Part shown: positions 51,296 to 61,477 of the stretch, one piece after another
Layout of the letters: every line of letters begins with the position of its first letter
How positions within the stretch are numbered: position 1 is the stretch's first letter
Assembly: GCA_015179045.1 (NCBI GenBank)
Contig: WHUZ01000008.1
Location: 248,001-312,000 of the forward strand
Source of the DNA: Kalaharituber pfeilii
Taxonomy: Eukaryota; Ascomycota; Pezizomycetes; Pezizales; Pezizaceae
Length of the DNA stretch: 64,000 nt
Reading direction: 5' to 3'
Position numbers and translations under genes: made by a program
The notes under the pieces: generated by a model
Told to the model about the DNA's origin: nothing
Database searches by the model: none
What the model saw: the letters and a program-made list of their open reading frames with translations, nothing else

Positions 51296-52078
51296 TTCCC
51301 ATTCGTCCCTGCTCAGGTCGCTCGGTTGTGTGGGGAACGTGTGTAGCGGTAGCGGATTCCGGTGCCTTAGATCTCCTCTCACGTAAGCAGAGTCCATGTC
51401 CGGGCGAAGGATCGGTTCGTGTGGGAATCTCAGTGTTCTGGCTTCTACTCTCTCTCCTTCTCCTGCTACGAAAGTTTCTATCGACTCTAGGTTGACGATC
51501 CCCTCGACTATTGTTCTCCTGGTTCCCCATGGTGCCCCGGTGATGTTTCTCGCTACCGTGTACTGCCATTTCTCTAGCTCCCTTAACTTCTTTCCCGGCG
51601 GAGCCCCTTTCGCATGTCTGAGCCAGGCCCAGCTCCCGTAGGTTGCGATGTTTCTGGCTATGCTGGTGTATAGCTGTCTTCTTTTGCTTGGGGGAATTTT
51701 TGTTAGTCGAGAAGCCGTGTTCCAGGCTGCTTTCCCTAGTCGGAGCCGTTTGACGAAGTGTTCGTTGAACTTTAACTCCCAGTCCACCGTTAGCCCCACT
51801 AGTCTATAGCTCTTCCCCTTTACTCCTATTACCAACGTTTCCGACTTTTGTGGATCTATCTCGAACCCTTCGTCCTTGGCTTCCTGAACTAGTTGCATGC
51901 GGTGTTTCGTTATGTCTTTCCTCAATCGACTTAGTGACTTGTTGGACATCACGCTGTGAAAGTCGTCGACGTATGTCCGTGTGAACTGTCTCTCCTCGGT
52001 CTTCTTGACTAGCGGGGCTACCCCTACCAGAAATAGAACCGGAGACAGAGGGGAACCCTGTGGGACCCCGTCTGTCAT
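51287..52078 (-). CDS. LINE ORF2 reverse transcriptase, C-terminal half (partial)
   Basis: 263 codons from RT motif B through the catalytic YVDD to the connection before RNase H. Motif A is missing through 5' truncation, so the domain cannot be active by itself. Nearly all residues match the copy at 31750-32604, confirming one family. Confidence 0.85.
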   Translation of the reverse strand: MTDGVPQGSPLSPVLFLVGVAPLVKKTEERQFTRTYVDDFHSVMSNKSLSRLRKDITKHRMQLVQEAKDEGFEIDPQKSETLVIGVKGKSYRLVGLTVDWELKFNEHFVKRLRLGKAAWNTASRLTKIPPSKRRQLYTSIARNIATYGSWAWLRHAKGAPPGKKLRELEKWQYTVARNITGAPWGTRRTIVEGIVNLESIETFVAGEGERVEARTLRFPHEPILRPDMDSAYVRGDLRHRNPLPLHTFPTQPSDLSRDEWELS

Positions 52079-52122
52079 CGTGCCGCGTCCTCTGGTTTTC
52101 CCGTCCCACTTTCAGGGAGATC

Positions 52123-52616
52123 AGAAATTCAGTATAAAACTGTTTTGGGCCCTACTGATCCTTCTACCATGTTGTGACGAAATCCAATCTATCATCCCAT
52201 TTACCAGGAATCTATCCGCACTTACACGCCATGCTTCGATCTCACCTGATTCTCGCACATTAGCATTAGCAAACTGGCGGAGTTCCACGAATACGTAGGT
52301 GCGTATATGCGACCTTGTCGCACACTGCAGCTGCCGGAAACGAGAAGTGCGATAGGGATTGCTTAATTGATTAACTACAACTGAACGAGAAATTTGTAGA
52401 GCAAAAAAACCAACGATCTCCTGGTTTGCACTTGATATCCTATGGAATCGGATTGATGAACTCCAGCCTGCCGCCCGCGCATTCTTCCTTCCCAACTTCA
52501 GGGTGTTTCTCTTATCAACTATTTTCGGATCGTGCTGTCTGAAATTTCCATTTTGCTCAGACTCTGTATGACAGATTCATTTACCGAAAAGCCAATTTAA
52601 GCCTATATAGTATATA
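52123..52616. other. No gene recognised
   Basis: Downstream flank of the 52829 gene on the minus strand; a 124-codon minus frame (52121-52495) has no recognisable domain. Confidence 0.3.
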
Positions 52617-52630
52617 CCTAAGACCCGTTT

Positions 52631-52759
52631 TTATTTTTATTTTTTTTTTTTTTTATTTCATTACTCGCATGCCGCCCTAAGGGCTATGGCGAGGTGTAAA
52701 TTAACTAAAGAAAAGAGAGAGCTACCAGTCTAACTACATGTAGTGGGAGGGGTGCCGAG
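52631..52759 (-). mobile_element. Short lineage-A LINE tail insertion
   Basis: 129 bp with TSD CCTAAGACCCGTTT (52617-52630 and 52760-52773): poly-T with interspersed A, hairpin ACTCGCATGCCGCCC / GGGCTATGGCGAG and about 80 bp of 3' UTR. Confidence 0.95.
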
Positions 52760-52828
52760 CCTAAGACCCGTTTGTGCCATCATGTATTCTATGACTTCTG
52801 CAACGGGTAGGTCTGTGAGCATTTCCTC

Positions 52829-53908
52829 TTAACACCAACGGTAATTGGGCATGGAGAGACGTACTCTTTGTCTTTTAGGGCGTAGATGGGCAGCGGTGGA
52901 AACCGTCTCAGGTGGTGCGAACATGAGACTATACCCAACTGGAGCTGGCACTGGTACGAACGTGTGTGCGGCACAAGGGGTATAAGGTATCCACGTTACT
53001 TGATTTTCCTCATCACACTGAGTGGAATTGGGCTGAGGCCCCTTGCCATTGTTCGACCTCTACAATTGCGGAATAAAAATGGTTACTAGTTTAAACAAAT
53101 GTTCTTGACCCAAGCATTTAGTTAAGGAAAGGTATAGCTATATAGCGCACTCACAGCTCTCTTTCCACGAACAGAAACCTGCTTGCTGTGAGCGATATCG
53201 ATTTCTGGATCGCAGATCTCCATTTGCTTCCTGCGTGTGGTAACCTCTTTGCCCTTCTCAGATTGCTCATCCATGCTGGCGAAGTTTTCGGCACGTTCGT
53301 TCACAGGTTTCTTCCTATCTTCAACTTGAATATCAGGCTCCGGCTGTTTAGCAAGGGACATGGTCAATTTTGCAGCGCTGCAGCTATGTGCAGGCATAGG
53401 AGCAGCGCCATAGACAACACATGCCAGAACCTGTTGCGAGTTGGGCACAGTGGTTGCGTCGTAAGCCTCTGCGCTGGGGGCCAGCTTCCAACTCTGGCTG
53501 GTCCATAAGTCCCAAGGATAATCAACTTCCGCAATATCGACAGTGGCGGAATGCCTTTGTACATCAAAGTCCGCATCACATGTATTATTAGCACCCCCAT
53601 TAAGGCAACAAGTTTTCATGATAGTCGCGCAGCTGGTGCACAAACGTTGACAGCTTGGGAAATAGTCTTGATCTTCGAATGCTAGGCCACTGTGTAAGGA
53701 TGGTGAGATGGAGAGGGTGTGTTGCGGTACTAATGTATTGGTGTCGTACTCCTGGCTTTAATCTTTTGTTAGAAGAGCTTACCCACAACACTGTCAAATG
53801 GTACTCACCAGTCGGGATTGAACTGTTTTAACACTTCTTCACTCAGATGGGTAGTGAAACGCATGTTGATGTTAAGGTACTGATAAACATTGTTCCGATG
53901 AGCTTGAT
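52829..53908 (-). CDS. Multi-exon Cys-containing gene of unknown family
   Basis: Minus strand, three exons supported: 53809-53908 (HRNNVYQYLNINMRFTTHLS, EEVLKQFNPD), donor GTGAGT, 53-nt intron with CTAAC branch site; 53155-53755 (QEYDTNTLVPQHTLSISPSL ... FEDQDYFPSCQRLCTSC, MKTCCLNGGANNTCDADFD ... VDYPWDLW ... a charged Lys/Glu-rich region); donor GTGAGTGCGC, 95-nt intron with acceptor TTGTAG; 52829-53059 (QCDEENQVTWIPYTPCAAHT, FVPVPAPVGYSLMFAPPET ... MPNYRWC, stop). Phases match at both introns. Cysteines cluster as C-x3-LC-x2-C-x6-CC-x8-C. The first exon is not located; the frame 53928-54365 upstream may contain it but lacks support. No signal peptide was seen in the known part. Not recognised; no insertions interrupt the exons, so it may be functional. 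Confidence 0.65.
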
Positions 53909-54677
53909 CTAACTTCAAGTCTTTAACTTACTGGGCATACAGATCTCCGATACATACCGTAATTTCGCGATTGAGCAGCCTAAGAGGGCTGGAGTACACT
54001 ATTGCGGTCGTAGAAGGCCTGCAGACTGTGTGAGGGGACAGAGGAGCAGCTTTGACTGGGTGGAGGTGTATCTGGGGTGCAAGGAACCAAGGACGCCGTT
54101 GCTCGAGGACTTTAGCAGCTGGTTGGTACCAAAAGAGGGCAAGATGGACTAGGAGCTTACAGTTGCGGTGAAGACCTTTGTCAAAAAGAGGCAATGGGAG
54201 GAACGTGAAGCTTGGGGCGAAGGATGGGAAACTAACCCTGTCAGGGCGGGCGAAAGATTGTGGTCTTAAACTCTGAGTATTGAACCGAAACCAAAAAAAG
54301 TTATTGTCGTCGTTATTCTCTTCGAGTGGGTGAAGGTGAAGCGTCTTAGACTGAAGAGGGAGCACTCCGAATGTAACGCGCTGTCGTTGGGAGACAGAGT
54401 GAGAGGATATGAAGAGACAGAATCACCGCTCTTTATAGATATTTGATATCCATGCTCTTATATATACATGTCTGTGAATCAGGAAACCGCAGCTTCATTG
54501 CGGAAAAAGCAATTGAAAAAAACAGCACAGCGAATGAATTGCCAGAACGGGCCTTCGCACTTGGCAAGTCATTCGTTGAAATTCACTCTTTCTAGCCAAC
54601 AATTAATTTCCCACATACCTTTTTGGGTTTGGAAGGCTGCAATACTTTATGTAAACACAGAGCTGTAGGTACGCTAG
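53909..54677. other. Upstream region of the 52829 gene
   Basis: Possible promoter and first exon. A 145-codon minus frame (53928-54365) is Pro/Leu/His-rich without domains. TATA-like TTTATAGATA and CTTATATATACATG lie at about 54432-54465 in the expected direction. Confidence 0.3.
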
Positions 54678-56619
54678 CGTGCCCGAAGTGGTAACGATCT
54701 GCCCCCTGTAACGATCCACTCTCTGGGCACTCCTCGTCATGCATTCCTCACTCTACTACTTTTATTTGAATATATTGCAACTATAGAAATTGCTTAACTT
54801 ATACCAATTTGACATCGCTGAATCCGAATTTGCTATCATAATGAGGAAAAAATCAAAATTCCAATATCTACAACTAAATTTATCATTATTTACCTAAGTT
54901 GAGTCCTCCCTGTATATAGTATAGCTCAACATCCTCGAAATCAGGAAAATTAGATAGAAAACTAGTAATTCTCATCTATCTAGGGCTGGTCTTTTTATTA
55001 AAAGTCAATATTGCATATACAGATCCTGTGGGATGCAATGCACCTTCAATTGTATAGAAGTAGTTTATATTCGTGAGCTAATCTCTATACCTTGATCTGA
55101 CCTTCAGTGTTCCTAGACTCCTCAAGTGATTCAGGAATACCAGGACTTGAAGTAGTAGTAGTTGAAGCACTAGGGGTGGTAACAGTAACTCCTTCTGAGG
55201 TGCCAGGTATGACAGAAGAGACCTATGGCTCAAATATGCTATTGGAACCTTCTTCTACCCACCCCCCCTTCTAGTATTCAGACTTTCCTATCTCATGAAC
55301 TAAAGATCTTTCCCAGCCCCAGCCTTGCATGTGAGTTCCTCTATGGTATCTTTTTGTAACTTGTTCAGCTGCAGCCATCTCTCTCTATTTTCGTTCTTCT
55401 TTTGCCTTGCTGTCATGGGTCACCTCGGGTAGGCGATAGAGCGTATATGCGACGTATGCGAAATGCGACAGCAAATATATGGGATGCAGGTGCGTATTGC
55501 TAAATGAGCTATGCAGAGGACTAGTAAACGTCACTAGTCAAGTGTTTTTTCACTGATCTGGTGGGATGCGGTTCTCTACCCAAGACGCCCAAGACGTTAT
55601 ATTCACTCACTTCCTCCTAAGCCGCCTCGAGCTGAAGTTAAAGCAATTCTGGAAATAGAAGGAAAAAATAGTAGGAGATGTCGAAAAGGAAACAGAGAGT
55701 ACCAGCGAAGGTCAGAAAGGAGGAAGAGAAACTTCAGAAGGTGCGAAAATAGTTTAGGATAAGAAAAAAGCCGCTGATATGCAAAGTAGTTAGCAGCGAT
55801 GGATCGAGAAAATAAGGCAAAAGAGGAACGAAAATAGAGAGAGATGGCTGCAGCTGAACAAGTTACAAAAAGATACCATAGAGGAACTCACATGCAAGGC
55901 TGGGGCTGGGAAAGATCTTTAGTTCATGAGATAGGAAAGTCTGAATACTAGAAGGGGGGGTGGGTAGAAGAAGGTTCCAATAGCATATTTGAGCCATAGG
56001 TCTCTTCTGTCATACCTGGCACCTCAGAAGGAGTTACTGTTACCACCCCTAGTGCTTCAACTACTACTACTTACCCTGCCATGGCCAAGTGCTACAAGCG
56101 GGGTTATGTGATTTAAAAAAAAAAAAAAAAAAAACTACTACTACTTCAAGTCCTGGTATTCCTGAATCACTTGAGGAGTCTAGGAACACTGAAGGTCAGA
56201 TCAAGGTATAGAGATTAGCTCACGAATATAAACTACTTCTATACAATTGAAGGTGCATTGCATCCCACAGGATCTGTATATGCAATATTGACTTTTAATA
56301 AAAAGACCAGCCCTAGATAGATGAGAATTACTAGTTTTCTATCTAATTTTCCTGATTTCGAGGATGTTGAGCTATACTATATACAGGGAGGACTCAACTT
56401 AGGTAAATAATGATAAATTTAGTTGTAGATATTGGAATTTTGATTTTTTCCTCATTATGATAGCAAATTCGGATTCAGCGATGTCAAATTGGTATAATGT
56501 TAAGCAATTTCTATAGTTGCAATATATCCAAAATAAGTAGTAGAGCGAGGAATGTATGACGAGGAGTGCCCAGAGAATGGATTGTTACAGGGGGGCAGAT
56601 CGTTACCACTTCGGGCACG
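54678..56619. repeat. 1.9-kb inverted repeat (arms ~730 bp, 405-bp loop)
   Basis: The left arm 54678-55408 and right arm 55814-56619 are near-identical reverse complements; the right arm carries a 61-bp hairpin insertion plus TSD. Outer ends CGTGCCCGAAGTGG / CCACTTCGGGCACG. Differences are few (e.g. TTCTTCTTTTG versus TTCCTCTTTTG). The loop encodes Lys/Arg/Glu-rich peptides on the plus strand but no known domain. No TSD was seen at the outer ends. A transcript through it would fold into a long double strand. Confidence 0.9.
56073..56133 (+). mobile_element. Hairpin-only insertion, lineage B
   Basis: TSD ACTACTACTACTT (56060-56072 and 56134-56146), only in the right arm of the inverted repeat; ACCCTGCCATGGCCAAGTGC, TACAAGCGGGGTTATGTGA and poly-A. 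It post-dates arm duplication. Confidence 0.95.
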
Positions 56620-59088
56620 TTAAGCCAGTTTTGGAAAAAACGGGTTGGGTAGTGATACGCGCCACACAATGGAACTATTGGTGGACAATTTCATTCCACC
56701 ACTCACAACTGCTCTCAGCGCATGCCAAGATTTGCGTCGCACTCCAGCGAAAGTGTCACGTTTGTACTCGAGTAGGAATTTTCTCAGTAGGTTTCCTGAG
56801 CAGAATACAGCAGTAATCAGGATGCCGTCGAAATTCTGAAACAACAATCATCCGATGGTTTTGATTGTCTACCGTATTTGATTTCTCGTTAAGGATCATA
56901 GATTTGCGGCTCTTTTTGCACTGTAAGCCACGTTCAAAAATAAGGCAGTAACTTTTAATCCTGTAGTCATCACAGATAAGGCAGGGGTGCCTAGTGTGCC
57001 TCTGTAGCTCGACCTTGAGGGACTGATAACAAATACAGACCCTGCTGGCTAAATTGGCCTCTCAAGTCACCATCTATGGTTTAGATGATTATAGCAAATA
57101 TCCGAAAGCACTGTCCATTCCCTTATCTTCTGTATTTTTTTTTCTTTTTTGCAATTGTGTTTATTTGATCGTTTTCAGCCTTATTTTGGTTACTGTAAAC
57201 CACATTTGCGTGATTCTAAGACTAGCGGCACTGTAGGAGGCTCATTCTAGTCGACCTATCGGGTCGCACCCGCATGCAAAGAATAATCACAATAGCTTTA
57301 TGTCCTGATGCTAGATTTCCAACTATGATGACTAAGTACACAGCCATCGATCAGCCTCCGCTATGCTACCGTATGTGCCTACTAGAGAATGCCCGCTCGC
57401 TATGCTCACAATAGGGGCAGAGCGTGCGGTGGGAGCTGACGCGACACTCGCGACCGAGATTAGTGCTGTCACGGAGTAGTAAATTGTACGCTCCTGACCG
57501 CGAAGACTTTTTCTGGTGAGTTTGAACATATGTTTTCAGCCGCTTGCACACATGCTCACTGAGGGACCCCACTCGCTTCGTTCGAGGGTCCATACAACTG
57601 CTAGGGGGGTTGGTGCACCTAGGAAAGTGATGCCCCTAGGGGGTGATGCGCCTAGAGTGATGCGCTCTGTGGGGGTGACATCAAGAGGAGAAAAACTGAT
57701 AGAGGTGTACACTTAACACTGAATGATAGCACTGTATTATCAAGACCCGCACCTTTAAAATTGGTCTCTACTATCCCTTAGATGTCACATTCCGGTCTGG
57801 ATACTCGCATCCCTCCGCTGCAGTCATATTTACAACAACTATATCTGTCAACTTTATCTAATCAACCACTCTAACTAAAATCCCACCACTATGCTCACTA
57901 TCTCTTCTGAACTTCCAACTTTCCAGTTGCCCACCCATCAACTACAACTTGCTGAATCACTTGCTGAATCGACCACTGAATGACCTGCTGAATTCCCCGT
58001 CTGCTGAATCCCCTACCAAATCGCTTGCCGAATCGCTTGTAGAACTATATGCTGAACTTGTTTGTTGACTCGGAACTTTCTAACTCATCTGCTAAGCTGC
58101 TAGTTAGCTCACATAATGAATTGCTTGCTGAACCCTTCACTGAATCGTATAGTGCATTCTCACTTACCTATTAGGCTATCCAATATAGCATTCAAGTTCC
58201 TCAAGTAGCAAGTTTAGTAGAGTACAACCTGATAACCTATAATTTTTTCAGTATTAATATAGTAGTGCCAATGGAATAAAAGTGACTCTTACCTTTGCAT
58301 TGTCAAGTTGCGGAGTTGTAAAGGGTGAAGGTGAGGAGGTAGTTTTAAGATAGATTTATTCTTAATTCAGGAGAATATCATAGAAGTCAAGCTATCTTTA
58401 TTTTGATTAGTTTGATGGGACAACTTGCTCAAGTTGACAGAGATTTGCACAGTTTTATTAAAAGTGCTGATCAGAAGCCACTTGTAGAGGTCATAGCTAC
58501 AAAGTATAGAATTCTATTGGGCAATAAGAGAGGAGGCCCGAGTTGAATTCAAAACGGTTTTATCTCAGTACTATATAGACTCTACAGGCGCGCTCCGCAT
58601 AGCTACACGCTTCAATATTTGCTTTCAACCAACTCACACAACTCCATTTCCCAGTCACAACCCGCTAAAGCCTCGTGCAGTAGCGAAATGAAAATCCGAG
58701 CTCGGCATGCAACGATTTCAGTCATGAAATCCACAATCGAGAAACTACTTGAGTTGAGCAGGTCTGAATTATTACTTTAACATGCTGAATGCACAAATGA
58801 GTTGGAAAAGAGCTTCAATAGAGTGGGATAGGATGATAAAAGAAAGGTTCCTGCCATTAGTTGGAAGTGCGCTGGATCAGCTTCACTGTTACGGCAGTCA
58901 AATGGGAATTATGCAACACCTTTTGACTTGTATGCAGTTGAAAAAAATACGTGTGTTGTATTTTTGTGTGTAAATCCCAATACAAAAGTTCTGAAGACTA
59001 TTCGGCACAAAGTCATACGTTGTTCACTTTTGACCCCCTTGTCGAGTGGCCTACAATAATGCATGCATAGCGCTACCCCGGAGTACCT

Positions 59089-59121
<33 letters not shown>

Positions 59122-59387
59122 AGTGAGCGAGTTGCGGGGCTATGTGACCCCCTCCCCCCCCCTCCCAAAAAAAACAAAAACAAGAGCAACCGAGTTAATC
59201 ACCCACATATGGCCATGCAGCATCTGCCTGTTGTGAGTAGTTTCGTCCCTACTCCGCGCGTAGTCGGGCCGGCCCGTTTGCTACATTTGCTAGTGCTAAC
59301 CGCAGGAAAACTGCGCACAGCCATAAACAATGTTCTACAGCTCAGCAACGCAATTACGCACTTCTAAGCGGCCCCGGCCGGGACCTC
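56620..59387. other. No gene recognised; minor repeats
   Basis: Coding-like short repeats of CTTGCTGAATC(G/A)C at 57948-58145. A segment at 58600-58760 is shared with 19920-20100. GAGTGGGATAGGATGATAA ... GGATCAGCTTCACTGTTACG (58820-58895) may be a transposase remnant, also hinted at 59965-59995. A T-tract at 59090-59120 is followed by GTTGCGGGGCTATGTGACCCC, perhaps an eroded B tail. Confidence 0.35.
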
Positions 59388-59400
59388 GACGTTGTAGCTC

Positions 59401-59893
59401 TTTTTTTTTTTTTTTTTTTATATCATTAATCGCTTTCCGCCCTATGGGCTATGGCGATGTGCTATGGATTTGTAAACAAATAAATACAGTTAGTACCGGA
59501 AAAAAGGGAACAAAGAAATTATTAATGATCACTCTCCGAGCATCTCCATCAGCTTCCTCAACGGATCCTCTCCCCCCTCCCCTTCGACCCGCGGTGGTCT
59601 CCTCACGTGTTCCTCCCCCCCTGGCCACCTCCGCTACCACCCTCTGCACCGTCCTAACAAGTGTCTCGTCGTCTCCTCCTCCTCCCCGCACCACCTGCAC
59701 TCTGGTCCATCCCCCTCCCCCAGGTGCCACCTCCAGGCCCGTAGCCCCTTGCCCCTCAACAATCCCGCCAGTCTCCCTGTCAGATGTCCCAGCTTCTCTA
59801 GTGGTCTGTATGCCAATTCCAATCGGTTTCTCTCTCCCGCCCTTTCCCTCCTTCCTCTTTGTCTCATACCGGCTTCGGTCACAATCTCCGGGG
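59401..59893 (-). mobile_element. Lineage-A LINE 3' fragment
   Basis: A 493-bp insertion, TSD GACGTTGTAGCTC (59388-59400 and 59894-59906). The minus frame is open: EIVTEAGMRQRGRRERAGER, LAYRPLEKLGHLTGRLAGLL, finger CRWCGEEEETTRHLLGRC, then 3' UTR, hairpin ATCGCTTTCCGCCC / GGGCTATGGCGATG and about 20 T. Confidence 0.95.
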
Positions 59894-59906
59894 GACGTTG
59901 TAGCTC

Positions 59907-60838
59907 GCCTGGAGGCCTTATTAGAGAGAGAGAGAAAAGGAATGTAGGAAAATACGGAAGCGTTCACCATATTGAGTGGGATAGAATAATAATGAACTGA
60001 TCATTTGATATGCCGAAATAAAAGAGACATACATGCCCAGATTATGGGTCTTTTGCTGCGGACTCATTACTACATCAAAGAGTACAAGCAAACAAGGATC
60101 GACTCGATGCTACGGTCCTGGAGGATTATCCGTCGGCCGGCACCATGGTTACTCGCTACTTAGTTCACCAAGGAAAAGCGCAAGATTGAGTCACCTCCGC
60201 CAACCAACATCCTCACCCTAGTCCAGACAACTTCCATCCATCATAACTCAACCTCACAATCACAAAGGTAGTTTCCCTAAGCCTCTCCAAACAACCATGA
60301 GCGTTTCAGACCTGATTGAAGGGAAACGAAACAAACTATTAGTGTTCCAGCCCTCAGCGAAGGGAAACAATACAACAATCAGGGTTTATTGGGGATATTT
60401 ACCCGAGAAATTAATGTTTACCCCGCCGGGGGTGTAAGCGCAGACCGGCCGAGTGGCGGAACGGTTGAGAGTCAGAACTTAGAAAGGGATGCCGGTTAGT
60501 CAATGCCTCGAGCTCTACATCCCTTTACCTTGCTTGCTTGCGCACTGCAATTTTTTCCTCACAGTTTCGCGAACCACGGGGTAGGCTATTGTAACACTCC
60601 GATAGGGGAGGGCCAGGAGCAGGAACTAGTCATCGTATAAGCTTAATTTTAGACTTTTGTGGTACTGGGGGTGGCGCGCGTATGACAGCTCGCTTAGCTT
60701 TCCCAAGATGGTAGTGGGAAGGCTAGGGCTACGTTTCGAGGTGCCAGCCCCATGGGGAAAAAGCTGGGGTAAGCGAGGGGAGATTAGCGCGGGGAAAGAA
60801 GATGGAAACGTATGATATACCTCATTCTCTAACATTTA
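59907..60838. other. No gene recognised
   Basis: Short frames. GGCCGAGTGGCGGAACGG at about 60459 resembles a tRNA box A but no tRNA folds around it (see rejected). Confidence 0.3.
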
Positions 60839-60839
60839 A

Positions 60840-61370
60840 GATTTCACTTCCAGATTTTTGCACTGTCAATGTTACAATGCATTCTCATGCACATTTTTCA
60901 CCATACTGTTCAATTCCAACTCGTCGCGGCGCGTTTTTGTAGCCCAAATTCCAGAAACCTTGATTTCGGCATCAGATTGACTGCAGGAAATCGTCGATGC
61001 AAGATCAAAACTTGAACTGCACTATGGAGAGTGAAAAAGAATCACCGAAGGAATCGTCTTCTCCGGTACCGGTTGGTTCGAATGTCCGTTTTCTACGCTG
61101 TACTAATAAAAGAATTTAGTTCTACAGTCAAGTGCTATATAGCCCATTAGGCGGCTCGCGAGTAATGATATTTTTTTTAAAAAAAAAAAAAGAAATCAAG
61201 TGATACTAAAAGCACTTACCTTTTTTTTTTTTTTTTTTTTTTTTGTCACGTTACCGTGACCCCGCTTGCAGCTGTTCGCCATTGGCAGGGAAAAAAGTTA
61301 CTTACCTGAATACCTGCAAAGAGTGCCGCTCAATAAAAAAAAAAAAAGTCTAGATAGCTACGGAATGTCT
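60840..61370. mobile_element. Diverged relative of the hAT-type element
   Basis: TTTTGTAGCCCAAATTCCAG, GCAAGATCAAAACTTGAACTG-type words and TACTTACCTGAATACCTGC match 16850-17070 in the same order. The TIRs were not found. Two LINE tails are inserted: an A hairpin remnant near 61142-61190 (flanks TCAAGTGCTA / TCAAGTGATA) and a B hairpin at about 61221-61303 (poly-T, CACGTTACCGTGACCCCGC, TTGCAGCTGTTCGCC). Confidence 0.65.
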
Positions 61371-61434
61371 CTGTCCAAGTCACTTTCTGACGGGGACACA
61401 AAGCCAGGATTTTAGCTATGCGAGGATATAGAAT

Positions 61435-61466
61435 TTTTTTTTTTTTTATTTTTTTTTTTTTATAGT
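61435..61466 (-). mobile_element. Poly-T (poly-A) insertion with 11-bp TSD
   Basis: GGATATAGAAT at 61424-61434 and 61467-61477 flanks about 26 T with one A and a TATAGT end. No hairpin is present. Confidence 0.75.
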
Positions 61467-61477
61467 GGATATAGAAT

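Larger units (their letters stand above)
50381..52108 (-). mobile_element. Lineage-A LINE, RT and RNase H, single frameshift
   Basis: A 1728-bp insertion with a perfect 14-bp TSD CTTTCAGGGAGATC (50367-50380 and 52109-52122), so young. It begins just before RT motif B (DGVPQGSPLSP), then YVDDF (about 51960), VGLTVDWELKFNEHF and YTDGSRIEDTTGAGVYH. ELMVITDSQTAIAKL, IMWVKSHKGIQGNTGADQAA, finger CRWCGEAPETWDHIKSSC and the stop at 50526 follow. Only one lesion is visible: a frame change near 51290 between DEWE and IIERETDEGWEG. Tail hairpin ATCGCATGCCGCCC / GGGCTATGGCGATG and about 22 T. NTGAD replaces the NTEAD of the sister copies. Confidence 0.95.

Noticed and set aside
53928..54365. 145-codon minus-strand frame as a separate gene
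   Set aside because: Low-complexity Pro/Leu/His content and no domain; it may be upstream exon or leader of the 52829 gene, which I could not decide.
60450..60530. tRNA-like sequence (box A-like GGCCGAGTGGCGGAACGG)
   Set aside because: Box A looks like a tRNA-Ser/Leu start, but a proper box B and a foldable acceptor and T stem are missing; at most a tRNA-derived fragment.
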